Positions 42,457 to 51,247 of a stretch of DNA of 59,350 nucleotides are shown here, piece by piece. Origin of the DNA: Rhodobacteraceae bacterium LNNU 3342 (lineage in GTDB: Bacteria > Pseudomonadota > Alphaproteobacteria > Rhodobacterales > Rhodobacteraceae); contig VUAW01000018.1 of the NCBI GenBank assembly GCA_008711135.1, forward strand, positions 1 through 59,350, in the 5' to 3' direction. Within the stretch, counting starts at the first letter, position 1, and each line of letters begins with the position of its first letter. Both the position numbers and the translations under genes were made by a program. The notes below the pieces were generated by a model that was not told where the DNA came from, ran no database searches, and saw nothing but the letters and a program-made list of their open reading frames with translations.

Positions 42457-43368
42457 TCAATAGCCCTTCGCCTGATCGACAAGACCGGGAATTTCGGTCC
42501 CGGCGCGCGTGGCCCGGATCACCTCCAGCACGTGCCGCGCGCCTTCGGCATAGTCGGTGACGGCCGCCACATGCGGCGTGATGATGACCCGCGGATCGGC
42601 CCAGGCCCAGTGATCCTGGGGCAGCGGCTCCGGCTCGGTCACGTCCAGCATGGCGGCCGAAATCTGCCCCTGATCAAGCGCCGCCTTCAGCGCGTCCATG
42701 TCCAGCTGCGCCCCCCGGCCCGCATGGACAAGCCGCGCCCCCCGCGGCAGCTTGCCAAGGAAGTCCGCGTTCATCAGCCCCCGCGTTTCCGGCGTCAGCG
42801 GCAGCAGGCACACCAGCAGGTCGGTCCGCGCCAGCATGGCGTCAAGCTGGTCGCTGCCAAAGACCTCCACCCCCTCTACCGGCCGGCCGGAACGGCTCCA
42901 CCCCGCGACGGGGAAGCCAAGGCTGGCCAGGCTGCGGGCGGCAAGGCTGCCGATCCGGCCCATGCCCATGATCCCGACGCGGCAGCCCTGCGCCAGCTGC
43001 GTGTGGTGGGTCTTCCATTCGCCCCGCGCCGCCTGTTCCAGATAGGCGGGCATCGACCGGTGCAGCATCAGGCAGGCCATCAGGACCCAGTCGCGCACCA
43101 TCTCCTCGATCCCCGGGGCCACCGTGCGCGACAGCGCCACGCCGGGCGGCAGGGGCGGCATCTGGTCCACCCCCGCGCCCGCGCTGATCACCACCTTGAG
43201 GTTGGGGTACCGCCCCAGATCCCTTGGCGGCGTCCAGCAGAGCAGATGCGTGACCGCGGCGGGGTCGGTCACCGCCGCCTCGCCCACGATCATCTCTTCG
43301 CCCGCTTCGGCAAAGATCGGCTGCCAGGCGGCGGCGCGTTCCGCCGTGGAAACGTACAGCAGGGTCAT
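42457..43368 (-). CDS. Glyoxylate/hydroxypyruvate reductase A-type D-2-hydroxyacid dehydrogenase
   Basis: 303 residues resembling GhrA. NAD(P) site CRVGIMGMGRIGSLAARSLASLG; catalytic Arg in VHAGRGAQLD, Glu in LDVTEPEPLPQDHWAW and His in ITPHVAAVTDY. It reduces glyoxylate, hydroxypyruvate or a related 2-oxoacid. Its ATG overlaps the aminotransferase stop (TGATG), so the two are coupled. This suits removal of a 2-oxoacid or glyoxylate formed by transamination or amine oxidation. Last gene of a five-gene minus-strand operon. Confidence 0.9.
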   Translation of the reverse strand: MTLLYVSTAERAAAWQPIFAEAGEEMIVGEAAVTDPAAVTHLLCWTPPRDLGRYPNLKVVISAGAGVDQMPPLPPGVALSRTVAPGIEEMVRDWVLMACLMLHRSMPAYLEQAARGEWKTHHTQLAQGCRVGIMGMGRIGSLAARSLASLGFPVAGWSRSGRPVEGVEVFGSDQLDAMLARTDLLVCLLPLTPETRGLMNADFLGKLPRGARLVHAGRGAQLDMDALKAALDQGQISAAMLDVTEPEPLPQDHWAWADPRVIITPHVAAVTDYAEGARHVLEVIRATRAGTEIPGLVDQAKGY

Positions 43369-44741
43369 CAGGCCAGCACTGCGCGGATTTCCGGATCTTC
43401 CAGCGTCAGGTCCAGCACCTTCCGGGTCCGTTCGACGATGGCGTCAATTTCGGCATCGGTGCAGCAAAGCGGCGGCGCATAGCCAAAGATGCCCTGCGCA
43501 AAGGACCGCACGATCAGACCCTGTTCCCACGCCCGGTCAAAGAGCCGCGTCGCCGGCTGGACCGAGGCCGGAAGCGGCGTCTTCTTCTCCTTGTCCACGA
43601 CCAGTTCGACGGCGGCCAGCATGCCCCGACCGCGCACATCGCCCACCAGCGGGTGATCGCGCAGCCCGTCCAGCCCGGCCATCAGCCGCGCCCCGGCCCG
43701 CGCGCCGTTTTCCAGAAGCCCGCCTTCATAGAGCGACAGAACCTCCAGCGCGACGGCGGCGGAAACGGGATGGGCGGAATAGGTGAAGCCGTGGCCGATG
43801 GCCTTGGCCCCCGCCCCGTCGGCGATGGTCTGGTAGACGTGATCCGACATGAACACCGCGCCCATCGGCACATAGCCCGAGGTCAGGCCCTTGGCCGTGG
43901 TCATCAGGTCCGGCACGATACCTTCGTCGCTGCAGGCGAACAGCGGCCCGGTGCGGCCAAAGCCGGTGATGACCTCGTCCGCAACGAACAGGATGCCAAG
44001 CTCGGCGCAGACGTCGCGCATCGCCTTGACCCATCCGGCGGGTGGCACCAGAACACCGCCGGACCCCTGGATCGGCTCTACATAGAAGGCCGCCACGCGG
44101 TCCTCGCCGATCGCGGCAACCTTGGCACGAAGTTCGGCTACCGAGGCGTCGATGATCGCCTGCGGGTCGCTGCCCACCGGGTTGCGATAGATGTAGTGCG
44201 ACGAAATCTTGTGCTGCCACGCATAGGGCACGCCAAAGCCGTCATGGAAGGCCGGCAGCGCCGTCAGCCCCGCCCCCATCGTGGTCGAGCCATGGTACCC
44301 CTGTTCGACCGAGATGAACTGGTCCCGCCCCGGCTGGCCCTTGGCGTGCCAGTAATAGCGGACAAACCGGATGGTGCTGTCCACCGCGTCCGACCCGCCA
44401 AGCGTGAAGTAGATGTGGTTCAGGTCACCCGGCGACCGTTCGGCCAGTGCCGCCGCAAGACGGATCGGCGCCTCGGCCCCCAAATCGAAATAGCCGGTGG
44501 CATAAGGCAGGCGGCGCATCTGTTCGGCGGCAGCCTCGACGATGCTTTCATGGCCATAACCCGCGTTCACGCACCAGAGCCCGGCAAAGCCGTCGATCAG
44601 CTCGCGCCCCTCGGCGTCGGTGACGGTCGCGCCCTTGGCCGACCGCAGCACGCGCACGCCGCGCTGTTCGTGCCCGCGGAACGAGGATACGGGATGGATA
44701 AGGTGCTGGCGGTCCAGCTCTACAAGGGAATTGGTCAGCAT
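43368..44741 (-). CDS. Class III (omega-type) aminotransferase
   Basis: 457 residues, PLP fold type I. GLWCVNAGYGHESIVEAAAEQM, FTLGGSDAVDSTIRFVRYYW (phosphate loop), FVADEVITGFGRTG with Asp255, and TTAKGLTSGYVPMGAV with PLP Lys284. This subgroup covers taurine/beta-alanine/putrescine:pyruvate aminotransferases. ATG 44741 with GGAGAG upstream. It lies between the GNAT and GhrA-type genes in one operon. It would move an amino group from an omega-amine to pyruvate or a similar acceptor; substrate unknown. Confidence 0.93.
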   Translation of the reverse strand: MLTNSLVELDRQHLIHPVSSFRGHEQRGVRVLRSAKGATVTDAEGRELIDGFAGLWCVNAGYGHESIVEAAAEQMRRLPYATGYFDLGAEAPIRLAAALAERSPGDLNHIYFTLGGSDAVDSTIRFVRYYWHAKGQPGRDQFISVEQGYHGSTTMGAGLTALPAFHDGFGVPYAWQHKISSHYIYRNPVGSDPQAIIDASVAELRAKVAAIGEDRVAAFYVEPIQGSGGVLVPPAGWVKAMRDVCAELGILFVADEVITGFGRTGPLFACSDEGIVPDLMTTAKGLTSGYVPMGAVFMSDHVYQTIADGAGAKAIGHGFTYSAHPVSAAVALEVLSLYEGGLLENGARAGARLMAGLDGLRDHPLVGDVRGRGMLAAVELVVDKEKKTPLPASVQPATRLFDRAWEQGLIVRSFAQGIFGYAPPLCCTDAEIDAIVERTRKVLDLTLEDPEIRAVLA

Positions 44742-44758
44742 TTCACTCTCCGCAGGGA

Positions 44759-45607
44759 TCAGCCCAAGGCCTGGGACACAAGGGCATAGGTTGTGAGGCC
44801 GGAACCCTCGGCAGGGCGCGGCGCCTTGCGCATCGCAGTGCCGCCGCCGACATGGGCAAGGCCAAGGGTTTCGGCATGATCGGACAGGCTTGCCGCCTCG
44901 GTCAGGTCGATGCGCAGGAAGGTCCCGGCGCAGCGGGTCGCGGCCTCGGCCATCAGAGCGCGGGCGGTGGCGGTATCGCCGGCTACCACCGGGCCCAGCA
45001 CCTTGCCCCGGCCGAAATCGCGGAGGATCGCAAAGCCAGCGTCGGCCAGCAGCACTTCACCCTGCGTGGCGATGGTGGTGATCAGCCCCTCACGCGACAT
45101 GTTGGACGCCGCATGATCCATCTGTGCCAGCCGGGCGGCATCCGCCGCGCTGCCGGTCCGTACCGGCAGTTCCGGCGTGGCCGGGCGGGGCAGCCCCTGG
45201 TGCTGCAGGATGCGGCCGGTCGCCATGAACCCCAGCTTTTCATAAAGCGGCTGCCCTTCGGCGGTGGCGACCAGCCGCAGTTCCCGGTCTCCGCCCAGGG
45301 CGATGATCCGCTCCATCAGCTTGCGGCCAAGCCCGCGCCCCTGCATCCGCCCGTCCACGATGATCATGTTGAGCGTCGCGACCTCGCCGAACGGCGAACA
45401 CAGCGCCGTCCCCACCACCGCGCCATCGGCGCAGGCCACTACACCTTCGGATACCGACAGGTTCAGCGCCCAATCCTCGATCCGGTGGGGCCAGCTGACG
45501 GCCTGCGACAGGCGGAGCCCGCCCTGCAGGTGATCAGGGGTGAACGCCTCGATACGGATGTCTTCGGCGGACAGGGCGGGGGTCTCAGGGGTCATCGGCA
45601 AGTCCAT
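44759..45607 (-). CDS. GNAT-family N-acetyltransferase
   Basis: 282 residues from ATG 45607 (AAGGTGAACAGA upstream; ATG 45595 possible). The acetyl-CoA site is clear: ATLNMIIVDGRMQGRGLGRKLMERIIAL, then LVATAEGQPLYEKLGFMATG. The C-terminal half (about 150-282) looks like a second, degenerate acetyltransferase-like domain, as in YitI/GNAT-DUF pairs. It likely acetylates an amine. The neighbouring M20 deacylase could reverse or precede this step. Confidence 0.85.
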   Translation of the reverse strand: MDLPMTPETPALSAEDIRIEAFTPDHLQGGLRLSQAVSWPHRIEDWALNLSVSEGVVACADGAVVGTALCSPFGEVATLNMIIVDGRMQGRGLGRKLMERIIALGGDRELRLVATAEGQPLYEKLGFMATGRILQHQGLPRPATPELPVRTGSAADAARLAQMDHAASNMSREGLITTIATQGEVLLADAGFAILRDFGRGKVLGPVVAGDTATARALMAEAATRCAGTFLRIDLTEAASLSDHAETLGLAHVGGGTAMRKAPRPAEGSGLTTYALVSQALG

Positions 45608-45717
45608 TCTGTTCACCTTCACCTTGCGGCGGGGACCGCGGCAGTTTTGCCGTGATCCGGCGCCGGGGCGGCAGTTTCCATCGGATGCCGGCAGGCGCGC
45701 CGCAGGAAATGCCGCAC

Positions 45718-46839
45718 TCAGCCCGCCAGCCTTTGCCCAAGGGCAAGGATCATCCCATAGGCAGACGAAAGTTCGGCCTCGGTCAGGTATTCCTCGGGGC
45801 GGTGGGCGCGGGCGATGTCGCCCGGGCCGCAGATGATCGACGGGATGCCCGCCTGCTGGAAAAGCCCGGCCTCGGTCCCGAAGCTGACGGCGCCAAGCGG
45901 CGCGTTCCCCGACACCGCCTCCGCCAGCCCCGCCAGCGGATGATCCGCAGCCAGCGCCAGCGCCGGGTAGGACGACAGCCACTCTGCCCCTGCCCCCTCG
46001 CCAAGCGCATCAAGAACGGGGGCAAGAAGCGCGGCAGGATCGATCCCGGCGATGGCGCGGGCCTCGATTGCCGCCTCTGCCGCGGCGGGGATGATGTTGA
46101 TCGCCTGCCCGCCGCTGATCGTGCCGATCTGCAGGCTGGACCACGGCGGCGCAAAGCGTGCATCCACCGGACCATCCTTCAGCGCCTCTGCCTGCGCCAC
46201 GGCGGCCATCAACGCGGGCATCAGCGCGTGGATCGCGTTCGCGCCAAGATCTGGGCGGGAGCTGTGCGCCGCTTGCCCCTCGGCCCGGATCATGATCGCG
46301 GCCTTGCCCTTGTGCGCCAGCACCGGGACAAGGCCCGTCGGTTCGCCCACGAAGCAGCCCGCCGGGGGCGCGCAAAGATCGGGCAGCGCCTTGATCATGT
46401 GCGGCACGCCGCGGCAGCCCGCTTCCTCGTCATAGGAAAGCGCGATGTGGATCGGCGCCGAAAGCCGCATCTGCTGCAACGCGGGCACGGCAGCCAGCGC
46501 GGCGGCGACGAAGCCCTTCATGTCGCAGCACCCGCGCCCGATCAGCCGCCCGCCGTCGCGCCGCATGACAAAGGGATCGGCCTGCCAGCCCGGTTCCCCG
46601 GCCGGAACTACGTCCACGTGGCCCGACAGGATGTATCCGGGCACGTCGGGGTCGCCGATCGTGGCGAACAGGTTGACCCGATCGCCTTCCGGCCCCGGCA
46701 GCAAGTGATGGGGCACGCCATGCGCGGTCAGGTAGTCCGCCACGAACCCCATCAGCGCGATGTTCGATGTCCCGACGACGCTGGGAAAGGCCACCAGCCG
46801 GTCCAGCAGTTCAGCAGGGTTCAGGGTCATGGCGGACAT
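45718..46839 (-). CDS. M20 peptidase / acetylornithine deacetylase-like protein
   Basis: 373 residues, ArgE/DapE type. Metal and catalytic motifs: YILSGHVDVVPAGEPGW, RGCCDMKGFVAAALA, SYDEEAGCRGVPHM (Glu general base and ligand), VGEPTGLVPVLAHKG, and INIIPAAAEAAIEARAI for the dimerisation domain. It hydrolyses an N-acyl amino acid or related amide. ATG 46839 follows the cupin stop by three bases. ArgE itself is possible, but the catabolic setting suggests a different N-acyl compound. Confidence 0.88.
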   Translation of the reverse strand: MSAMTLNPAELLDRLVAFPSVVGTSNIALMGFVADYLTAHGVPHHLLPGPEGDRVNLFATIGDPDVPGYILSGHVDVVPAGEPGWQADPFVMRRDGGRLIGRGCCDMKGFVAAALAAVPALQQMRLSAPIHIALSYDEEAGCRGVPHMIKALPDLCAPPAGCFVGEPTGLVPVLAHKGKAAIMIRAEGQAAHSSRPDLGANAIHALMPALMAAVAQAEALKDGPVDARFAPPWSSLQIGTISGGQAINIIPAAAEAAIEARAIAGIDPAALLAPVLDALGEGAGAEWLSSYPALALAADHPLAGLAEAVSGNAPLGAVSFGTEAGLFQQAGIPSIICGPGDIARAHRPEEYLTEAELSSAYGMILALGQRLAG

Positions 46840-46842
46840 GGA

Positions 46843-47211
46843 TCAGGACGCGATGACGTAGATCTTGCGCACGGTTTCCAGCGTCTTCCACTGGCCGACG
46901 AAACCGGGCTTCATGACAAAGCTGTCACCGGCGCCAAAGGCATGGGTCGCGCCGCCTTCCTCGGTGATTTCCACGCGGCCGTCCAGGATGTGGCAGAACT
47001 CGAACGTGTCGCCCTTGATCGACCGGGTGGTGCCGGGGGTGGCCTCCCAGACGCCGGTGCTGATCTCGCCCCATTTCGCGGCCTCTGCCATGGCGGTGTC
47101 GATCTCCCAGGTCTTGAAGGCGGGGGCGCCCTCGATCAGCCGGTCGGGGGCGGCGACACCCTCGCGCGGGGCAAAGGTGGGCGAGGAGGTGACGGGCAAC
47201 AGCTTGGTCAT
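46843..47211 (-). CDS. Cupin_3 (DUF861)-family protein
   Basis: 122 residues forming one cupin barrel. GVWEATPGTTRSIKGDTFEFCHILDGRVEITEEGGATHAFGAGDSFVMKPGFVGQW carries the two cupin motifs, but metal ligands are sparse (His in FCHIL; Glu in FEF). Small cupins of this kind often accompany FAD amine oxidases such as PuuB relatives. I chose ATG 47211 as the start of the conserved sequence; the frame is open to 47418 across the promoter region. First gene of the five-gene operon, divergent from the HAD and FAD oxidoreductase genes. Confidence 0.85.
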   Translation of the reverse strand: MTKLLPVTSSPTFAPREGVAAPDRLIEGAPAFKTWEIDTAMAEAAKWGEISTGVWEATPGTTRSIKGDTFEFCHILDGRVEITEEGGATHAFGAGDSFVMKPGFVGQWKTLETVRKIYVIAS

Positions 47212-47429
47212 GCAGGGTCTTTCCGGTTGGGCCGCGGGGGCGCTTCTTCTGTCCCCGTCAGGCTGCCCCGCCCCGGCCCGCGTTGGTGACCAAAGATGCC
47301 CCCCGGGCGGCACGCCATGCCGCCGCCTTGGGGGCAAACGCAATTTCCTGCTCTCAGATCGCGAAACGCGGCAAGCTCTGTGGTGGAAACCGCCCGAGGA
47401 TGAGGAACGCAAGAGCACCGGAGACAGAC

Positions 47430-48095
47430 ATGAGCTTCCGCCCCAAATTCATCACATTCGACTGCCACGGCACCATGATCAACTTTGACATGGCCGGCGC
47501 CGCGCGCGCGCATTACGGCGATACGCTGTCGCCCGAACAGATGCAGGTGTTCATCGCCGACTTTGCCGCCTATCGCCTGGACGAGGTGCTGGGGGCCTGG
47601 AAGCCCTATGCCGAAGTGGTCCACAACGCGCTGGAACGCACCTGCAAGCGCAACGGCGTGGACTTCGATCCCGCCGTCGCCGCGGAAATCTATACCCGCG
47701 TCCCCACCTGGGGCCCCCATGCGGATGTGCCCGCGGGCCTGGCCCGGATCGCGCCGCATATCCCGCTGGTCGCGCTGACCAACTCGATGAACGAACAGAT
47801 CCCGCACAACATCGCGCGTCTGGGCGCCCCGATCGCGCATGTGTTCACCGCCGAAAGCGCGCAGGCCTACAAGCCGCAGATGCGGGCCTTCGAATACATG
47901 TTCGACCAGCTTGGCTGCGGGCCGGAAGACGTGCTGCACGTGTCGTCCAGCTTCCGCTATGACCTGATGACGGCGCATGACCTCGGCATCCGCAACAAGG
48001 TCTGGGTCAACCGCGGCCACGAACCCGCGAACCCCTATTACGGCTATACCGAGGTCAAGGACATCTCCGGCCTTGCTGAAACCGTCGGCCTGTGA
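47430..48095 (+). CDS. Haloacid dehalogenase type II-like HAD hydrolase (second copy)
   Basis: 221 residues from ATG 47430 (GGAGACAGAC upstream). FITFDCHGTMINFDMAG supplies the nucleophile Asp and again lacks the second DxD Asp. ALTNSMNEQIPHNIARLG and YKPQMRAFEYMFDQLG are motifs II and III; the last motif is LHVSSSFRYDLMTAHDLGI, with the Ser kept but Phe where proven L-2-haloacid dehalogenases have Asn. It lies ten bases before, and probably in an operon with, a PuuB-like FAD oxidoreductase. It may hydrolyse a pathway intermediate rather than a haloacid. Confidence 0.88.
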   Translation: MSFRPKFITFDCHGTMINFDMAGAARAHYGDTLSPEQMQVFIADFAAYRLDEVLGAWKPYAEVVHNALERTCKRNGVDFDPAVAAEIYTRVPTWGPHADVPAGLARIAPHIPLVALTNSMNEQIPHNIARLGAPIAHVFTAESAQAYKPQMRAFEYMFDQLGCGPEDVLHVSSSFRYDLMTAHDLGIRNKVWVNRGHEPANPYYGYTEVKDISGLAETVGL

Positions 48096-48105
48096 GGAAG
48101 CAGCG

Positions 48106-49395
48106 ATGAAATACATGTCCTACTGGCACGACAGCGCCACGCCCTTTGCAAACGGGCAGCCCGGGCCGGTAGAGGGCAAGGTGGACGTCGCCGTCATCGG
48201 CGGCGGCTTCACCGGGCTCAACGCGGCGCGCAAGCTGGCGCGCGAAGGCGTCAGCGTCGCGGTGCTTGAGGCCGAACACATCGGCGCGGGCGCGTCGGGC
48301 CGAAACGGCGGCCACCTGAACAACGGGATCGCCCACGGCTATGCCGATGCCAAGGCGCATCTGGGCGCCGAACGGGCGCATGCGCTTTACAAGGCCTATG
48401 ACCGGTCCATCGACATGATCGAGGATCTGATTGCCGAGGAACGGATCGCCTGCGACTTCCGCCGGTCGGGCAAGCTGAAGCTGGCCTCCAAACCGTCACA
48501 CGTGGAGGGGCTGCGCCGGAACTTCGAGGTGATCCACCGCGAGGTCGATCCAGACACCCGCTGGCTGGACAAGCCCGATCTTGCGTCTGAGGTGGCGTCG
48601 GACGCGTTCCACGGCGGGATGCTTTACCGCAAATCAGCGATGATGCACATGGGCCGCTATGTGAACGGGTTGGCCGGGGCCGCCGCCCGCCACGGCGCCC
48701 GCATCTGGGAACATGCCCCCGTCACCGGCCGCGAACGCGCCGGCAGCGGCTGGGACCTGGTGACCCCGCGCGGCACGATCCGGGCGGATCGGGTGATCGC
48801 CGCCACAGGGGCCTATTCGGCCACGGTGCGCAAGGCGCCGCTGGGGTACTTCCGCCGGCGCATCATCTCTGTCGGATCGTTCATCGTGGCGACGCGCCCC
48901 CTGACGGATGCAGAGGTCAGCGCCACCATGCCCGGCAACCGGACCTGCGTGACCTCGATGAATATCGGGAACTACTTCCGCCTTTCACCCGACAACCGGC
49001 TGATCTTTGGCGGGCGGGCGCGGTTTTCGGCCGTGTCGGACCAGCGGTCGGACGCGAAGTCGGGGCAGGTGCTGCGCCGCTCGCTTGGTCAGATCTTTTC
49101 GCATCTGGCGGATGTGCAGATCGACTATTGCTGGGGCGGGCTTGTCGGCATGACCAAGGATCGGTTCCCCCGCGCGGGCGAGGCCGACGGCATGATCTAT
49201 GGCATGGGCTATTCCGGCCACGGCGCGCAGATGTCCACGCTGGTCGGGCAGGCGCTGGCCGACATGGCGATGGGACGAAACGACACCAACCCGCTGCAGG
49301 GCCTCGACTGGCCCGCCGTTCCCCTGCACAGCGGCAAGCCCTGGTTCCTGCCGCTGGTGGGAATGTGGTTCGGCCTGAAGGACCGGCTGTCGTGA
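48106..49395 (+). CDS. FAD-dependent oxidoreductase, PuuB/gamma-glutamylputrescine-oxidase-like
   Basis: 429 residues from ATG 48106 (GAGGAAGCAGCG upstream). KVDVAVIGGGFTGLNAARKLAREGVSVAVLEAEHIGAGASGRNGGHLNNG is the PuuB/OrdL-type FAD region; YCWGGLVGMTKDRFPRAGEADGMIYGMGYSGHGAQMSTLVGQALADMAMG is the C-terminal flavin block. PuuB-type enzymes oxidise a terminal amine to an aldehyde with release of ammonia. It is paired with the second HAD gene and divergent from the cupin-led operon. Confidence 0.9.
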   Translation: MKYMSYWHDSATPFANGQPGPVEGKVDVAVIGGGFTGLNAARKLAREGVSVAVLEAEHIGAGASGRNGGHLNNGIAHGYADAKAHLGAERAHALYKAYDRSIDMIEDLIAEERIACDFRRSGKLKLASKPSHVEGLRRNFEVIHREVDPDTRWLDKPDLASEVASDAFHGGMLYRKSAMMHMGRYVNGLAGAAARHGARIWEHAPVTGRERAGSGWDLVTPRGTIRADRVIAATGAYSATVRKAPLGYFRRRIISVGSFIVATRPLTDAEVSATMPGNRTCVTSMNIGNYFRLSPDNRLIFGGRARFSAVSDQRSDAKSGQVLRRSLGQIFSHLADVQIDYCWGGLVGMTKDRFPRAGEADGMIYGMGYSGHGAQMSTLVGQALADMAMGRNDTNPLQGLDWPAVPLHSGKPWFLPLVGMWFGLKDRLS

Positions 49396-49417
49396 CAGCC
49401 GGCCCCACCCATCCGCC

Positions 49418-49437
49418 GCCCTCACATCGTTGAGGGC
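49418..49437. other. Hairpin between convergent FAD oxidoreductase and TRAP permease genes
   Basis: Perfect seven-base inverted repeat GCCCTCA (49418-49424) / TGAGGGC (49431-49437) with loop catcgt. It includes the TRAP permease stop codon. No T-run follows on either strand, so it is at best a weak bidirectional terminator. Confidence 0.4.
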
Positions 49438-50732
49438 AGGAACAGGGCAAGGATCGGGAACGCGCAGATCAGGAACAGCCGGATGAGGTCCGATATCAGG
49501 AACGGCGTGATCCCGCGATAGATCTGGACAAGGGACACGTCCCTTGCCAGCGAGTTGATCACGAACACGTTCATGCCGATGGGCGGGCTGATCATCCCCA
49601 GCGTGCAGGTCATCACGATGACCACGCCGAACCACACCGGGTCGAACCCCAGCTGCATCATGGCCGGAAAGACCACCGGGATGGTGACAAGGATGACGGC
49701 CAGTTCATCCATCAGCGCGCCAAGGATGATGTAGACCAGCACCACAAGCGCAAGAACGCCATAGGGACCGACCGGCAGGTTCACCAGGAAGGTGATGATG
49801 TTCTGCGTCGATTGGGTGAGCGTCAGGAAATAGCCGAACAGATACGCCCCGATCACGATCATGAAGATCGCTGCCGTCGTGCGCAGCGAGGTGATGAGAC
49901 ACTCCATGATCTGGCGCGGGCCAAGGCGGCCCTGCAGGACACCGATCAGCAACGCGCCGACCGCGCCCGCCCCGGCCGCTTCGGTGATCGTGAACAGGCC
50001 GCCGTAGAGCCCGCCGATCACGAACAGGAACAAGAGCGCGGCGGGCCAGACGGTGGACAGGCTGCGCAGCCTCTCGCTCCACGGCGCGGCCTCTGCCAGC
50101 GGCACCTCGCCGGGGCGCAGCTGCATGACGATCCGCAGCGTGATCGCGTACATCACGATGCCCATGAGGCCCGGAATGATCCCCGCCATGAACAGGGGCG
50201 TGACGTCCTGATCCGTGATGATCCCGTAAAGCACGAAGATCACCGAGGGCGGGATCATGATGCCCAGCGTTCCGCCGGCGGCGATCATCCCCGTGGACAG
50301 CCGGTCGCCATAGCCCGCGCGGCGAAGCTCCGGCAGCGCAACCTGCGTCATGGTCGCCGCCGTGGCCACCGATGACCCGTTGATCGCGGCAAAGCTGCCG
50401 CAGGTCGCGATCGTGGCCATCCCCACCCCGCCGCGCCAGTGGCCAAGCCACGCGCGGCTGGCCGCGAAGAGGTCACGCGACATCCCCGCCCCCGAGGCGA
50501 ACGCCCCCATCAGGATGAACATCGGCACGACCGACAGGTTGAAGTCGGTCACGGTGGAAAACGGCGACTGTGCCAGAAGCCGGAAGGCCGCCGGCCAGCT
50601 CGTCAGCAGCCCGAAGCCCCCGACGCCGACGATCGCCATCGCGATGCCCACGGGTATCCGCAGGAACATCATGAGAAACAGCGCGACGAAGCCGCCGATG
50701 GCTACAACTTCTCTATCCATTGCGCTTGGCAT
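49422..50732 (-). CDS. TRAP transporter large permease, DctM-like
   Basis: 436 residues with about 12 hydrophobic segments of the DctM family. FLRIPVGIAMAIVGVGGFGLL, GGVGMATIATCGSFAAINGSSVATAATM, STGMIAAGGTLGIMIPPSVIFVLYGI and TCTLGMISPPIGMNVFVINSLARDV are family landmarks. It is the Na+-coupled transport subunit. Starts at ATG 50732 or 50720; both overlap the DctQ stop (TAG at 50713-50715). Last gene of the operon that starts with the ThDP enzyme. Confidence 0.93.
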   Translation of the reverse strand: MPSAMDREVVAIGGFVALFLMMFLRIPVGIAMAIVGVGGFGLLTSWPAAFRLLAQSPFSTVTDFNLSVVPMFILMGAFASGAGMSRDLFAASRAWLGHWRGGVGMATIATCGSFAAINGSSVATAATMTQVALPELRRAGYGDRLSTGMIAAGGTLGIMIPPSVIFVLYGIITDQDVTPLFMAGIIPGLMGIVMYAITLRIVMQLRPGEVPLAEAAPWSERLRSLSTVWPAALLFLFVIGGLYGGLFTITEAAGAGAVGALLIGVLQGRLGPRQIMECLITSLRTTAAIFMIVIGAYLFGYFLTLTQSTQNIITFLVNLPVGPYGVLALVVLVYIILGALMDELAVILVTIPVVFPAMMQLGFDPVWFGVVIVMTCTLGMISPPIGMNVFVINSLARDVSLVQIYRGITPFLISDLIRLFLICAFPILALFLPSTM

Positions 50733-51189
50733 CCCTGTTGAAGACGGCGCGCATCAGGACGACCAGCGCCACGAACGCCGTGGCAGCCACCCCGGCAATT
50801 GCGGTCACGTAGAACGGCCAGACCACGATCCGCATGTCGGACGTCACCTGGTTCGACGCGATGAAGGACGGCAGACGGTCAAACAGCTGCCACGCGAAGA
50901 CGCAGAAGAAGGCTGCGGTGACGCCACCGGCGATGATGTCGATCACGCGGCGCAGGGGCGGGCTTGCGACCTCCCACATGATATCGACGCTGATGTGGCT
51001 GCCGTGGAAGGTGGCGACCGACAGCCCCCACAGGATGGCGATCCCCTGCAGGTATCGGGCAAAGTCAAAGCCGTCCGGCAGGTTGACGCCGAAACCATAG
51101 CGCAGAACGACCGTCACGAAGATCAGCAGCGCGACAACGGCCAGCGCCAACCCCGCGATGACCTCGATAGCTCTTAGGATGCTGTGCAT
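50713..51189 (-). CDS. TRAP transporter small permease, DctQ-like
   Basis: 158 residues with four predicted transmembrane helices and the DctQ motifs FARYLQGIAILWGLSVATFHGSHISVDIMWEV. It supports the large permease in the membrane. ATG 51189 is preceded by GGGAGACGCTG; the longer frame to 51459 lies within the binding-protein gene. Confidence 0.9.
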   Translation of the reverse strand: MHSILRAIEVIAGLALAVVALLIFVTVVLRYGFGVNLPDGFDFARYLQGIAILWGLSVATFHGSHISVDIMWEVASPPLRRVIDIIAGGVTAAFFCVFAWQLFDRLPSFIASNQVTSDMRIVVWPFYVTAIAGVAATAFVALVVLMRAVFNRDAKRNG

Positions 51190-51247
51190 CAGCGTCTCCC
51201 GCATGAGGGACAGAGGGGCGCAGCCGTCAAGGTGCGCCCCGCCCCGC

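Noticed and set aside
41473-48095. Calling the two HAD proteins true L-2-haloacid dehalogenases
   Set aside because: The nucleophile is present, but residues of the last motif (Ser/Asn pair) are changed in both, and no haloacid uptake or monooxygenase genes adjoin.
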